Assembly (NCBI GenBank): GCA_008828725.1
Contig: MEHQ01003630.1
Coordinates: forward strand, 396,859-460,858
Reading direction: 5' to 3'
DNA from: Saccharina japonica
Taxonomy: Eukaryota > Sar > Phaeophyceae > Laminariales > Laminariaceae
DNA length: 64,000 nucleotides
Shown here: piece by piece, positions 1-27,120 of the stretch
Layout: the number at the start of each line of letters is the position of its first letter
Numbering within the stretch: position 1 is the stretch's first letter
Translations under genes and position numbers: made by a program
Notes under the pieces: generated by a model
Told to the model about the DNA's origin: nothing
Database searches by the model: none
Seen by the model: only the letters and a program-made list of their open reading frames with translations

Positions 1-340
1 CGTTCGCTACACGCTACGAGAGAGGGGTGCAGTCACTTTTTTTTCCGGGGCTGCTGACTTGAAGAGCTCTCGTAGTTTATAATTCACCCGAAAACTGACT
101 TTGAGGAAACGTGAAAGATTTACTTTTTTTATTTTTCGATCTCAGTTTTTTCCCTCGCCCTTTCTTTCCTCCCCCCCCCATATTAAATAGCCGTTGCTCT
201 CCTCCCCTCCCTCCCCACTATAGTTCGCGCCTTGCTTTTTTTTATCGCGAGAAGACTTGTGCCCTTTCTTTCCTCGTTGACCCACATCAATTTGCGCGAC
301 CCGATGTGCTACAGTACGTAGACGGCGATTAACAATAGGT
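1..340 (+). repeat. Dispersed pyrimidine-rich repeat, copy 1, in an otherwise empty stretch
   Basis: The part from about 111 shares with 14497-14735, 19053-19230, 33395-33575 and 37143-37330 a core with cctccccactacggt, then tttttatcgcgagaag, then a tcgactcgcatc-like end. No gene seen. Confidence 0.55.
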
Positions 341-394
341 GTTTGCGACTATAAGTCATGCCTCACAAGGCGTGTGGCTCATTGGGCACAGTTC

Positions 395-870
395 CATGGC
401 TAAAGAGCCACACGGCAGCCAGAACCGCCTACCGCACTGTAGAGGCATGCCCCGCGTATGACGCTGTGCTCAGTCAGACACGCCTGGGGTACAAAACCGC
501 CCCTCCTACCGCACTGTAGAGGGCACTGAAGAGGCAACGATACTGGGTACAGTTCCTGGGTTGAGGAGCCACACGGCAGCCAGAACCGCCTACCGCACCA
601 TAGAGGCATGGCCCACGTATGCGATGTACTCAGTCCGACACGTCTGGGGCACAACACGACCCTTCCTACCGCACTGTAAAGGGCATTGTAGAGGCAGCAA
701 TACCGGGGACAGGTTTTCGGTCAAGGGGCCCCGGCAGTCAGAAACGCCTCGTATGCACTATAGATGCATGTCATACATATGCGCGGTGCTCAGTCAGAAG
801 CGCCTGGGGTACGAAACTGCCTCTTCTACCGCACTGTAGAGGCAACGGTATTAGGTACAGTTGATTCCTC
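395..870 (+). repeat. Higher-order tandem repeat, about 160 bp unit, three copies
   Basis: The landmark gagccacacggcagcc recurs at about 405 and 566 and, diverged, near 726. Each unit contains ctaccgcactgtagag, a potential small hairpin (CTAC, loop cgcact, GTAG), also found in the array at 4680-5000. Confidence 0.8.
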
Positions 871-950
871 GGTTAAAGCATTTGCCTCAGAAGGCAAAAA
901 AAAATGCTTACCCCTACCGTACCGCGCGTCTTTACGAAAGAAAAATGAGG

Positions 951-1039
951 TTAACCGCTTAAGAACTGGTCCCACGATTAAGGGGACAAACTACTTGGAA
1001 ATAGTGTCGGATGGAATTTGCGGTTCTGAGAGGGTTAAC
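951..1039 (-). mobile_element. MITE-like element, M85 family
   Basis: About 85-90 bp with terminal inverted repeats related to ttaacccattcagaactg. The interior ggacaaactacttggaa matches the other copies at 2814, 11003, 13741, 44885, 47934 and 62847. Confidence 0.7.
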
Positions 1040-1709
1040 GAACCTTCAAGGCTCAGTCCGAACGGATCGGCGCGTTTCATCTCTTTACTTTAAGCCTTGC
1101 ATATACTTATATATATATTATATAGCCCGGTTTCATCGAGTGTGTCACAACGTTTTTTTTACCCCATTTTCCGAAGATGTCCCGGTTGTTCAAATTTCAG
1201 GAAATTTCAGTTCTGAGTCAAATTGATCGTCGGTTCTACCTATAAAGGCAAACCATCAGGTTTATTCCCCGGGTCTTTTCATGACAAAGGGATGTAGTTT
1301 TGTTCAGACTGCTCGTCTGTTCTGTCAGAAAATGAAACAACAATCACGTTCATTATATTTGCCCGTTTGAAGAGGAAATGAGGAAAATGAACGAATGCGA
1401 CATGGAGGAAGTTTGGTACACTAGATAGTAGCGAAAACACAATCGCTATCTTAGGAGATAGATGGTGGCCACAGACGGCGGAGCAGGAAGGGGGTAGGAC
1501 TAGCAAAACGTTTCTTTGTAATATATGGAAACAACGCAATGAGCGCCAACATGTTGGAGGTGTCTCCATTAGGAGTTGGAACGGTGCTCCGTCTCGATCG
1601 TGATGCGTGGTCAATTGCCAAATTACTTAAGGCAAGCAACAAATGAGTACGCCCCCCCCTCCTCCCCCGTGCGCTCGTCGTTTTCCCCGCGTATCAACCC
1701 CTACATACC

Positions 1710-1946
1710 ATGGGAACCCCCCCCGCGCAGGGCGTCTGCAGAGAAGCAGCCATGTCCTCCATACGGGAGGCCGGGTTCGGGGGGGAGGGACCCGGTGGAG
1801 CCAGCGGTCCCGGAGGCCTTGGTGGCTCTAAGCAAGCCACCGTGACGATGAAGAATCTGCTGGCTGCTGCTACCGTGTCGGCTGCCAGACCGGGGGTCAC
1901 GAAGGAAATTATTAAGGGGTACGACCGTTTCGCGTCCGGTCTGTGA
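1710..1946 (+). CDS. Unrecognised short Gly-rich ORF
   Basis: Seventy-eight codons from an ATG to TGA in a GC-rich stretch. Residues 21-40 are Gly-rich (EAGFGGEGPGGASGPGG) and the C-terminal part is TVTMKNLLAAATVSAARPG. It lies just before an 80-bp tandem repeat. It could be a small gene, a terminal exon or an element fragment. Confidence 0.22.
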   Translation: MGTPPAQGVCREAAMSSIREAGFGGEGPGGASGPGGLGGSKQATVTMKNLLAAATVSAARPGVTKEIIKGYDRFASGL

Positions 1947-2004
1947 TGCTGGCAGTTTTCCCGCCGGTACACCTGATGACAAACGACTACTTAAATATAT
2001 AGGA

Positions 2005-2330
2005 TGCAGATCTTCCGACGCGGTGGATGATATCATTTTCCGGGGAATTTATGACTTCGCTTTTAGTGGCACGAGGAAAATCAAGAAGCAGATCTTCCAG
2101 CGCGGTGTTAAATATAAGTTTTCGGGAATTTTATTACTTCACTTTTAGTGTCACGAGGAAAACCAAGATGCAGGTCTTCCAGCGCGGTGGATTGTATAAT
2201 TTTCCGGGAATTTTATGACTCACTTTTAGTATGACGAGGAAAATCAAGATGCAGATCTCCCAGCGCGGTGGATTATATAATTTTCCGGGAATTTTCTGAC
2301 TCACTTTTAGTGTGGCGAGGAAAATAAATC
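2005..2330 (+). repeat. Tandem repeat, about 80 bp unit, four copies
   Basis: The core gcagatcttccagcgcggt recurs at about 2006, 2090, 2168 and 2248, each copy followed by ttttccgggaattt and cacttttagtgt. From 1040 to 1640 I see no other structure. Confidence 0.8.
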
Positions 2331-2590
2331 GTGGTTCGCCGTTTGCAAAAAATGGTGTTCCACAACTTCGGAAGAATTGGAAAAACAAAAACGAACGCGG
2401 CGCAGCCAGCTGCTTTCCTGACCCGTATCGGGTCCGGGTTCGGGTCAGGGTTAGTGCTGGGGATTGGCGTTGGGTCAACATCCCTTGCCTTGATCCCACC
2501 GTTAGAGGTGCTTCGTCGCCCAAGGAAAATCGTGGACCATCAGCCGCCCCACCCCTGGAAGATATATCTATCCTACAGTAAGTCAGGAGG

Positions 2591-2969
2591 TGCTACGATG
2601 ATAGAGGTGCACCATTTTTTTTGCCTTCTAAGGGTGGTCACTTGAGAACCTCTCTATACCTGCAGTAGTCTGAAACGTGACTTTTGGAGGGAAATAAAAA
2701 GTTGCTCTTATGCCCGATGAACAGTCACTCATCCCATGGCCGGAAGGAAGCATACCAACGAAAAAATATTTGCACCAACACAAGAATGAAAAATTGGGAT
2801 GATTTTGAGTTGCTAACCCCTTAAGAACTGGTGCCACGTATTTGGGGACAAACTGCTTGGAATTAGTGTGGGATAACTTTTTGAGTTCTGAATGGGTTAA
2901 GGAGCCCCCCGATCATTCAGAAAACGTTTTCCCGCCAAAAATTGCCACCTCGATATCGTAGCACGCGTC
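2591..2969 (-). mobile_element. T250-family element carrying a nested M85 copy
   Basis: The ends tgctacgatgatagaggtgc and atatcgtagcacgcgtc form the family's inverted repeats. The interior is enlarged by the M85 element at 2814-2900, so that one inserted later. Confidence 0.65.
2814..2900 (-). mobile_element. MITE-like element, M85 family
   Basis: Starts taaccccttaagaactgg and ends gttctgaatgggttaa, forming imperfect inverted repeats. It lies inside a T250 element. Confidence 0.75.
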
Positions 2970-4679
2970 AGGTTCGCCGTCAAAAATGGGACTTATTTCC
3001 GCCGCCAACAAGGTGACTGTTCTTCTTATATACCGAGACGATTTTTTGTTTTGTTTTTTCGTGAAAGGATTTAGATTAAAAAACGAAAAAGAAACGAAAA
3101 AAAAAAACGAAACGGTTGCGAACGCGTCGCTCCCCACCCTTTTTGTATAGCAGTGCCTTATGCTTATGCTCGTACACCCCCCCTCTTGTCTTTCCCCCCC
3201 TCCTCCTCCCCCCCGTCAGCTAGCGTGGATGGGGTCGCCTCCGGCCATGCAACGTTTATGCAGGCAGCGGACAGGTCGGCCGACGCAACGAACGAGACCG
3301 AAACAAAAACCCGCCTTGTTATACTCTCCTCCTTCCCCGCCCCTCACCATACTATACTATCATAGCTAGGATGTCGGCCGATTCTTTTAAAAGGCTTTAT
3401 ACCTACAGTACCGGCCCGCTCATAAGAAACCAGAAGTCGGGCTTAGGCTGACTTTCTCATTTCAGAAAGGGGTGTGTCCCACACTTAACTTCAGTATAAT
3501 AGCTGTCGACTTTCTTATTTCCCCCGTAATGTTTAGGCTGAGTTTCTTGTGGGGCACTTTCTTAGGAGAGGGCCGGTAGTGTCCCATTTAGAGCGGAAAT
3601 ACCGTAGCACACCCCGTGCAAACTCTCCTCCTTCATCGCCCCTCATTTTCCTGTTGTTCCGAAGTCGTCCGGCCAAGCGTTTACGAAGCGCAGCGAACAG
3701 GTTGTGGTTGATTGATCGACGCAATCAGCACGAAAAAAAAAACAAAAAATGGTGGCACATTTTCCGGGAGGATTGAAAGGCACCCATCCGACGTGTGGCA
3801 TCTATCTTTCTCACCCATTTGACCCCGATGGCGAAAAAAACAAAAACTCTGGACAAAACGTGTAAATAGAGGGGGGGGGGTGGGTACATCATGCTTATCA
3901 GGTGACTCGCATTAGGAGTTAGCATTATACAAGGCACCCATATACTAAGAAAATGACCAACAATAACGTTTAGGCTGAGATTTACAACCCAAACGAACAA
4001 GTGCGGGAGTCATTTTTGTTGAAGCTAGTAGTAATAGTAGCGTAGAACGCACCCGTTCCCAAATAAGAAGTCGGTCAATATCTCCAACCTGGACCAACTT
4101 TCCTGTTTCCTATTTTTTTAGGGGCCCCTCCCCCCCCCCCCGATGAGTTGATAAAACAAAATTAATGTAGCACGCGCTCAGCACGACTGAAACTATCCCA
4201 TCGGGTATGAATACGTAGGCAAATGACAGATTAAAATTAAGTAAGCTAAATAAAAACTTGAGAATTCCAATGTCATTGCAAAATGACCTTCCAGGGGCCA
4301 GTCCGTGTTTCCCCCCCTTCTTCTCGACTCTACGGGGTATGAATGAACTATACGGTAATGCTGTAATTCGTTCCTAGAGAGTGGCGGAATTAAGGTACGT
4401 GCGTAGACCCAAACCGAACCCTAAGCCCAACCCGCACCCTGATCCGCACCCGACATGGGGCAAACTTAACCCGAACCGCGACTGAATGCGCCGCTTTCGC
4501 GCCGATCGCGAATTCTTCAAAGTGCAGACACTACGATTCGAGATTGCTCCGGAACCTCGCCTATTTTCTCCTCCTGACGAATAAGAGGGAGATGAATAAA
4601 CTGCCCAGAAACTTCCCGTCCGGACTCTTTGTTAGAAGTACTTACTGTATATCCCAGTCAGATGTGTTTAGGCCCTAAC
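2970..4679. other. Gene-free stretch with decayed repeats
   Basis: Nothing coding is recognised. At 3420-3560 and around 3930-4130 there are diverged pieces of the T180 family (aggctgagtttcttgt, aataagaagtcggtc). Homopolymer runs and a short aaccctaag-like stretch near 4415 are also present. Confidence 0.5.
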
Positions 4680-5000
4680 GCACCCCGCCCCTCTACCACA
4701 CTGTAGAGCCACCCGTACCGCACTGCAGAGGCCCCCTACCGGCACTGTAGAGGCCCCCTACCGCACTGTAGAGGCAGCCTACCGCACTGCAGAGGCCCCC
4801 TACCACAATCTAGAGGACAATCTAGAGGTCCCCCTACCGCACTGCAGAGGCCCCTCTACCACACTGTAGACGCCCCCTACCGCACTGTAGAGCCCCCCTA
4901 CCGGCACTGTAGAGGCACCCTACCGCACTGTAAAGGCCCCCTCTACCGCACTGTAGATGCCCCCTACCGCACTCTAAATGCCTCCTACACAGCACTGTAG
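4680..5000. repeat. Short-unit hairpin array after mutarotase stop codon
   Basis: About 15 copies of a 19-22 bp unit, ctaccgcactgtagaggccc, each with CTAC and GTAG separated by six bases. In the mutarotase transcript this would lie directly 3' of the stop codon, probably in the UTR. Confidence 0.85.
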
Positions 5001-5027
5001 AGGTATTCCTCAGGCAGGGCCGCTCCT

Positions 5028-21043
<16,016 letters not shown>

Positions 21044-21164
21044 GATGGTATTAATGGAAGAGTCGCCGTTCGATTTTTTTTGTAGAAAGTTTCTCCCCAC
21101 TTTGCTGTTGGAGGCGAAGGTACCCAGTCCGCGCGCACCACGAAGGAGGCGTACCGGCGGGAAT

Positions 21165-22400
21165 AGGGCGCGTCCCTGAGGTAAGAAGGCGTTTTTAGTT
21201 TTTTTTTTTTGCGGAAAGGGGCCGGGGGACGTTATTCACTCTACGAAGTACACGTCAATATGTAAATATAATACGTAACAGTGTGGTGAACCGATAACCG
21301 AAAATCGATTTTGTTTTCAGTCGTTTTTTTCTTCAATCGGTTTTTCATGACCGTTTTTTTTTTTTTTTTTAAATCCCGGTTTGTTTGTTTGTTCATTTGC
21401 CGAACAGTTTGACCCAAACCGATTGATATTTTCGTTTTTTCATCCGAAAAACATCCGGTTTCCGCTCTTCGGTTTGCTTGCTATTTTGTAAACCCGAAAC
21501 CGATAGATTTTTTCCGGCGAAAAACCGAAAACCGACCGAGGGCATTTCCGTTTTCGATTCACAAAACTGATACATACGAAGTATCATATTACGATATTAT
21601 TATTCCATTTGCCATCTGACACAAAAACCATGGCAATAGCCGTAGTAGGGGAGGAGGGAGAGGAGCCTACTTTGTGACCCCGGATCTGAGTTGCGACTAG
21701 GGAGGGAGAAAGGCGGAAGTGCGAAGATATTGAATGGGATGGGAAAAAAAATATAATACAAATGTGCAGCTCTTACTTCAATCATACCATATACTTCGAA
21801 ATATACGTATATTTCAAAAACTAAAAAACAACAGCTGTGAGCTCGAGGATTTCGTCGAAGCTCATCTTTGCTAGCTGAGTTTAATACTTCGATCGCGCGT
21901 ACTTACGGATTTTATATGTCCTCCGTATATACAGTAGTAGTACGTATTCTACCAGCAAAAACCATATTCAGGGGACGCTAATATTAAAGAGGGGGGTGTG
22001 TCATGCCTACATACAGTAGTATTACAGGTGACCATAGTGAAAACTCATAGCATAGGACCAAATATTGTTAGTAGAAATAGGCAAAAATGCATACCCGGTA
22101 GGTTTATGGGTGTACCGTAGGTTGTATTCACTATATATTATCTATATGGTCCCCCCTAGCGGTAAGCGACAGCACTTAATAATTAGGGAATTAAGAATTT
22201 CAGGCTCGAATTTTGGCCGAAATACACGAATGTGGTCACGTCCCTGTGGCAGCAGAAGGCGTTTTTGCTGGAAAGGGGCCGGGGGGCATTATTCACGATA
22301 CGTACTGTAGTATAGACGTATATACGTCGTAGCCTACCCACAAAAAAGCCTTATACAGGGGGGGGGGGGGGGGTGCGATATAAGAGAGGGGTGTGTCATG
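21165..22400. repeat. Repeat-rich flank upstream of mutarotase
   Basis: No coding sequence recognised. cgtttttgctggaaagg and aaaggggccggggg recur at about 21190-21230 and 22250-22290. aaaccgaaaaccgaccg-type runs at 21295-21560 resemble 26725-26870. An inverted pyrimidine-rich repeat lies at 21628-21760 and an inverted cgaagtattac-family repeat at 21832-21912. No promoter motif could be assigned. Confidence 0.55.
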
Positions 22401-23439
22401 CCTTTATATCAATAGTATTTAGTAGACCTCCAGTATTTCTGTTTAATAACCGGAAATGGCATTATTGCAATAGTTTCTTAATATGCCCGCGTGCCAAGCA
22501 GTTTCGCCTCCTTACCCATACGTTTCTCTTAAATCGAGCTTTTTTGAATCGCAGCGCCCCTGTACATATAGCTCGACCGCACGCAATAGAGGCACGTACA
22601 CAGCAGTATACTCATAGGCGCGTTCCGTGACTTCCGATAGCCCGGTCGGTGTAAGGGAGGGGGGTATATGCTGTGGAATAGTTGTCACCTTCTGTGAGAG
22701 CCAATCATAATCAGATCGAGAGCACTGCGCTGTGTCCACACGGGAGGAGGTCGCGCCTTGCTGGGTAAATGCACAGCGTGCATCGATTGGCGTGCGGAAG
22801 ATGCAGTACATATCATACGACCAAGGGAGTTAACGCTTATTTATTAGAGACACGCCAGCGGCAGCCTGGTGCCAGGACAACACATCGAGAATATGCCGTC
22901 CCATACTCGTAAAATATGTATATACCAGGTATGCATGTATGCATATGGGAACGGGGAAGGCAGGTGGCTGTCGAATGCCTGCTGCTGAACAAACTGGCGA
23001 GGGGCAGCAGTATACTGCTGTTGACCATCTACAATAACACCACCACACTCACTGCTGTTGTAGGCACAGAACAGTAGACTATTGCCCATCTACAACAGCT
23101 ATTTACACTATTGATAGCCAGAATTATCGGCGGCCCAGTGCCCATCCATAGAGAACTCTAGAGGGGACAGTAGGTCCAGAACACCTCTAACGATAGGTTG
23201 CGTAGGCCAAAGGAGGTGGTACGTACGACTGAGTATGGTACCAGTAACTATATAAAAACCGTGTACCTCTACGGGCGCGCCTGTCTCCCTGCATCATTTG
23301 TATTCTGTTTAATTTCATAACTCGTTTTTCTATTGTCTTTTTGTTCTTATTTTTTGGTTCGGCTCCTGTCGTTGTGTTCTCGTACCCGGTACGTTAGCAT
23401 CTCATTTGCTTCACCCACTCATTTGCGTTTATTTTGTTT

Positions 23440-23592
23440 TGGTTCTTCTCTGTTTCACAGCAGTCTGTGACCACCAATTGGTGACCACATAATAATTTGT
23501 ATCTCTCTAGGATTAAGGAATCAGGACAGGCACTGGGTGTACTGATGTGGCTGAGTAGAGAGAACGGGTTTAATGTGAAGACAACACACACT
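23440..23592 (-). repeat. Dispersed repeat, cttcacattaaaccc family
   Basis: Inverted copy of 19334-19447: ggtttaatgtgaagac, gacaggcactgggtgtac, ggtgaccacataataattt. Confidence 0.8.
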
Positions 23593-23731
23593 GACTACCA
23601 GTTGCTGCCTGTTGTATTTACATCATACGCTTGTCACGCACAGATCTCACGATGTACTCGTCGTACTGCTGCCCACGAATGAGCTCTACACAACAGCAGC
23701 TGCAGCAGGTGCAAGTGTGCACGAGTACGTA

Positions 23732-23905
23732 GAGGACACCTACTAATACTGAGAAACAGGAAATCTGGTCCAGGCTGGATTTCTTATTTGAGAAAGGGTG
23801 GTTTATACACTAATTTCAAGGTAACGTCTCCCGAATTTATTATTTTCCTCTAAATCTCAGCCTGGCTTTCTTATTAGCCTGTTTCTTATTATTAATAGGT
23901 GTCCT
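23732..23905 (+). mobile_element. MITE-like element, T180 family
   Basis: Terminal inverted repeats aggacacctactaatactga and attattaataggtgtcct. Interior gaaatctggtccaggctgg and aaatctcagcctggctttc. Other copies lie at 23926, 31522, 43571, 44418 and 49346. Confidence 0.8.
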
Positions 23906-23925
23906 GAACTGCTGCTGTACAGCAC

Positions 23926-24087
23926 AGGGCACCTAACAAGAAACAGGAAATCTGGTCTAGGCTGGATTTCCTATTTGAGATAGGGTACTTTCTACACTAA
24001 TTTCAAGATAACGCCTCCCGAATTTCTTATTTTACCGCTAAATCTCAGCCTGGATTTCTTATAAGCCCGTCTCTTATTAGGTGTCCT
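23926..24087 (+). mobile_element. MITE-like element, T180 family
   Basis: It follows the previous copy by about 20 bp in the same orientation. agggcacctaacaagaaac at the left, cttattaggtgtcct at the right. Confidence 0.8.
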
Positions 24088-24264
24088 GAACTGCTGTATG
24101 CTGTATGATATGGTATCGCGGAACAAATACGAAGTTCTTCGGCCGAAACAACTGCTGTGTGTGCCGTGAGCCGTGAAGCAACATGCCTGCGGCAACCGCA
24201 AGGTTCCGTGCAGCAGCACGCTCTGCGCATGTTCCGGTACCTATGCGTCATAAGCTATGACGAC

Positions 24265-24610
24265 CAGCTAACCGAACCGACAGCAGCAGCAGCTGCTGTA
24301 AGCACAGCAGCCAGCAGCAGCAGCAGTAGTTGGGGGCACTTCGAAGGTGTCTACGTACGGCAGCAGCAACGGCAGTCCCACGTGCCGAAAAACTGGCATG
24401 TCTGGGCAAACATCATACCTTCGAAGGAAGAAACACTTGAGGACAGGAAGCAAGGCCGAATGCGGGTGAGTGGTTTGTCTCGTAGTTTTGCAGAACCATA
24501 AATCCCTACAGCAGTAGCAAGGCTGCAAGGGAGGCGTCGAACCCTGCACTATCTAGCGAGCCGCGTTGGAGTTGGACTGCTGCTGCTGCTGTTCGATGCA
24601 CGAGGCCTAA
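24265..24610. other. CAG/CTG-rich stretch
   Basis: Imperfect cagcagcagcagctgctg and ctgctgctgctg runs, open on the plus strand but with low-complexity Ala/Ser content. No gene inferred. The surrounding 24.6-25.6 kb is AT-rich and without recognised features. Confidence 0.45.
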
Positions 24611-25639
24611 TGACACACCTGATACCTCTACGTCCCAAAATATAAGGACGGCGTGTAGTCAAATATTGAAATAAAATGTTTATTATATTTCGGTACAAAA
24701 TGGAATATACGTAGATCACATCCACGGGACTGTCGGAAAACACAGACGGAAAGTAAAAGTATCAAATTTGATGGGTACCCGGCAGGTAAAAAAAACAGCT
24801 ACCCCCGGGTAACCGTACGTATAGTATACGCTACCAACATGCAACCGTATAGTATACGCTGCCAGCGACCTACGGGTATCATATCGACCCCCCTTTACAT
24901 ACCGGTACATACCCGGTGATATATACTACCATGTACCGGTACTGCTGCATATACCATTATTAGTAGCGAGCATATGTATCAAATGTATGGACATGATAAC
25001 TATTACAAGGTTCCCCTCCGGGACGTGCCTAGGGGAGTGGCGCAAGGACAAATCGAGAATCTACTATTAATAATACAACATGCGATATTGTATCATACGC
25101 ATATCATATTCTATACTGGTATTACATAAATACGACGTTATCAAATATCTGCGTATTACTGCTGTACAAATATCATTTAAAAAGCTGCAACTGCATTTTT
25201 GGGGATAAAACATATTCTGAAATATGACGGAACCATTACTACTACGAGTATTGACTCCATCGTTCTCAGAGATTTTTGTTAATGACCTCGCCAAACATTT
25301 TATCATATTTGTCAATAGTTTATTATTATTATTGTTGTGGCGCTCAAGGTATGGAATGTCTATGACACACAGCACACACCGCACACGCACGCACACGTGA
25401 CACATGGGACACAGCAGTGCTCGTACAGCAGTAGTAGTGGTGGGATAGTATTTGCAGAAGAAGTAGAAAAGGATGCATCGAAGAAGGGGCTGAAACTCTC
25501 GACCACACCTGCCTACTACGTAAGAAATCCACTTGGTTTGTGTTTGCTGTTTGTCTTATATATATGGGGTCTGGGTTATCGTGTGCCCGCACTCCGAAAA
25601 TAATTACAGTAATTAACTCTATTTCTGGTACNCGGGGTA

Positions 25640-26620
25640 TTTTTGGTGGGCGTACCGAACTTACCGAAGTGCCGGGTACCGGTGTCGAAAAAACACCGAA
25701 CTTTGCTGAAGTGTCGGGTACCGGTACCGAAAACATACCGAACTGAACGAAGTGCAGGGTACCGGTATCGAAAAAATACCGAAATACCCGAAGTGTCGAG
25801 TACCGGTATCGGGGCCGTACCGAACAAATACCGATAACCCCGGTATTGTGGTCGAAGGCATACCGATACCCGAGGTATATTCGGGTGGGTGTACCGAACT
25901 TACCGAACTGTCGGGTGCCGGTATTGAAAAAGTACCGAACTTACCGAAGTGTCGGGTACCGGTATCGAAAAAATACCGAACTTACCGAAGTGTCGGGTAC
26001 CGGTATTGAAAAAGTACCGAACTTACCGAAGTGTTCGGTAGGGTATCGAGCCCGGTACCGAACAAATACCGGTACCCCCGGTATTGCGGTCGAGGGTATA
26101 CCGGTACCTGGGGTATATTTGGGCGGGCGTACCGAACTTACCGAAGTGTCGGGTACCGGTATTGGAAAAATACCGAACTTACCGAAGTGTCGGGTACCGG
26201 TATTGAAAAAATACCGAACTTACCGAAGTGTCGGGTACCGGTATCGAGGCCATACCGAACTTACCGAAGTGTCGGGTACCGGTATCGAGGCCATACCGAA
26301 CTTACCGAAGTGTCGGGTACCGGTATTTACCGAGAACATACCCCCGGTACAGTTCGGTACGTACCCTACCGAACATACCTCCTTTGCAAATTTCCAAAGG
26401 CAAGTTCGGTAGGGTATACCGGTACTGGGGGTATATTTGTTGCGCGTACCGAATTTACCGAAATGTCGGGTACCGGTATTGAAAAAGTACCGAACTTACC
26501 GAAGTGTCCGGTACCGGTATTGAAAAAATACCGAACTTACCGAAGTGTCGGGTACCGGTATTGGGTTCGTACTGAACCCTCCGGTATGGTTCGGTAGGCA
26601 TTTGCCGAGCAAATACCCCC
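25640..26620. repeat. TACCGGTAT minisatellite, about 41 bp unit
   Basis: Roughly 20 copies of a 41-42 bp unit built from ttaccgaagtgtcgggtacc followed by ggtattgaaaaaataccgaac. Longer variants with gggtatattcgggtgggc interrupt the array three or four times, giving a higher-order structure. One ambiguous base is at 25632. Long open frames in several frames are by-products of a unit free of stops. Confidence 0.95.
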
Positions 26621-26699
26621 GGTGAACTTCGGTATGTACGTACCTTACGGAGCCTACCCTTGAGGAGTTCGATTATTTCGATATAGTGGGGATCCCTCA

Positions 26700-26990
26700 A
26701 TAAGGCGGTGGTGTGCCAGAGCCAGGGTTTTGAACCGAAAACCGAAAGTCGTTTTTTTTCGGTCGTTTTTTTCTCGATATTTCGCAATCGAAAACCGACC
26801 CTTTTCAGTTCTGGTTTTTCGGTTGCCCAAAAAAAACGGACCGAGAAGCCGAAATCGTTTTGTCGTCGTATTTTTCTTTTCGCTTTTTTCTTTTTTCTCT
26901 TTTTTTCTCTTGCATGCACCTGGATTGCTAGCAGGGTAGGTCTTGCCTGTCGTATATGGCGTTGCATTGTCTGCTCTGCTTACTGCACTG
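26700..26990. repeat. AT-rich gaaaaccga-type repeat
   Basis: gaaccgaaaaccgaaagtcg, cggtcgtttttttctcg and cccaaaaaaaacggaccg resemble 21295-21560, which likewise lies near a cttcacattaaacc repeat. Confidence 0.55.
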
Positions 26991-27120
26991 AGTGTAGTAT
27001 CTCTGTGTCGTAGTTTTGTGACCACAGAACTGGTACCTTTTTAGGATGAAGAATCGGCACGGACACTGGGTGTGCTGGATGTCGACGGGTAGAAAGAAAG
27101 GTTTAATGTGAAGAACACGC
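26990..27120 (-). repeat. Dispersed repeat, cttcacattaaacc family
   Basis: Inverted, nearly identical copy of 20809-20940. From 27120 to 28600 I see no gene; a tgtacccgttttt motif recurs and the DNA is otherwise unremarkable. Confidence 0.85.

Noticed and set aside
4415-4470. aaccctaagcccaacccgca stretch suggesting a telomeric repeat
   Set aside because: Too short and irregular, with changing units; not a telomere tract.
25752-26597. Open frames of up to 188 codons with Tyr/Arg-rich repeats
   Set aside because: By-product of the TACCGGTAT minisatellite; equally open in overlapping frames.
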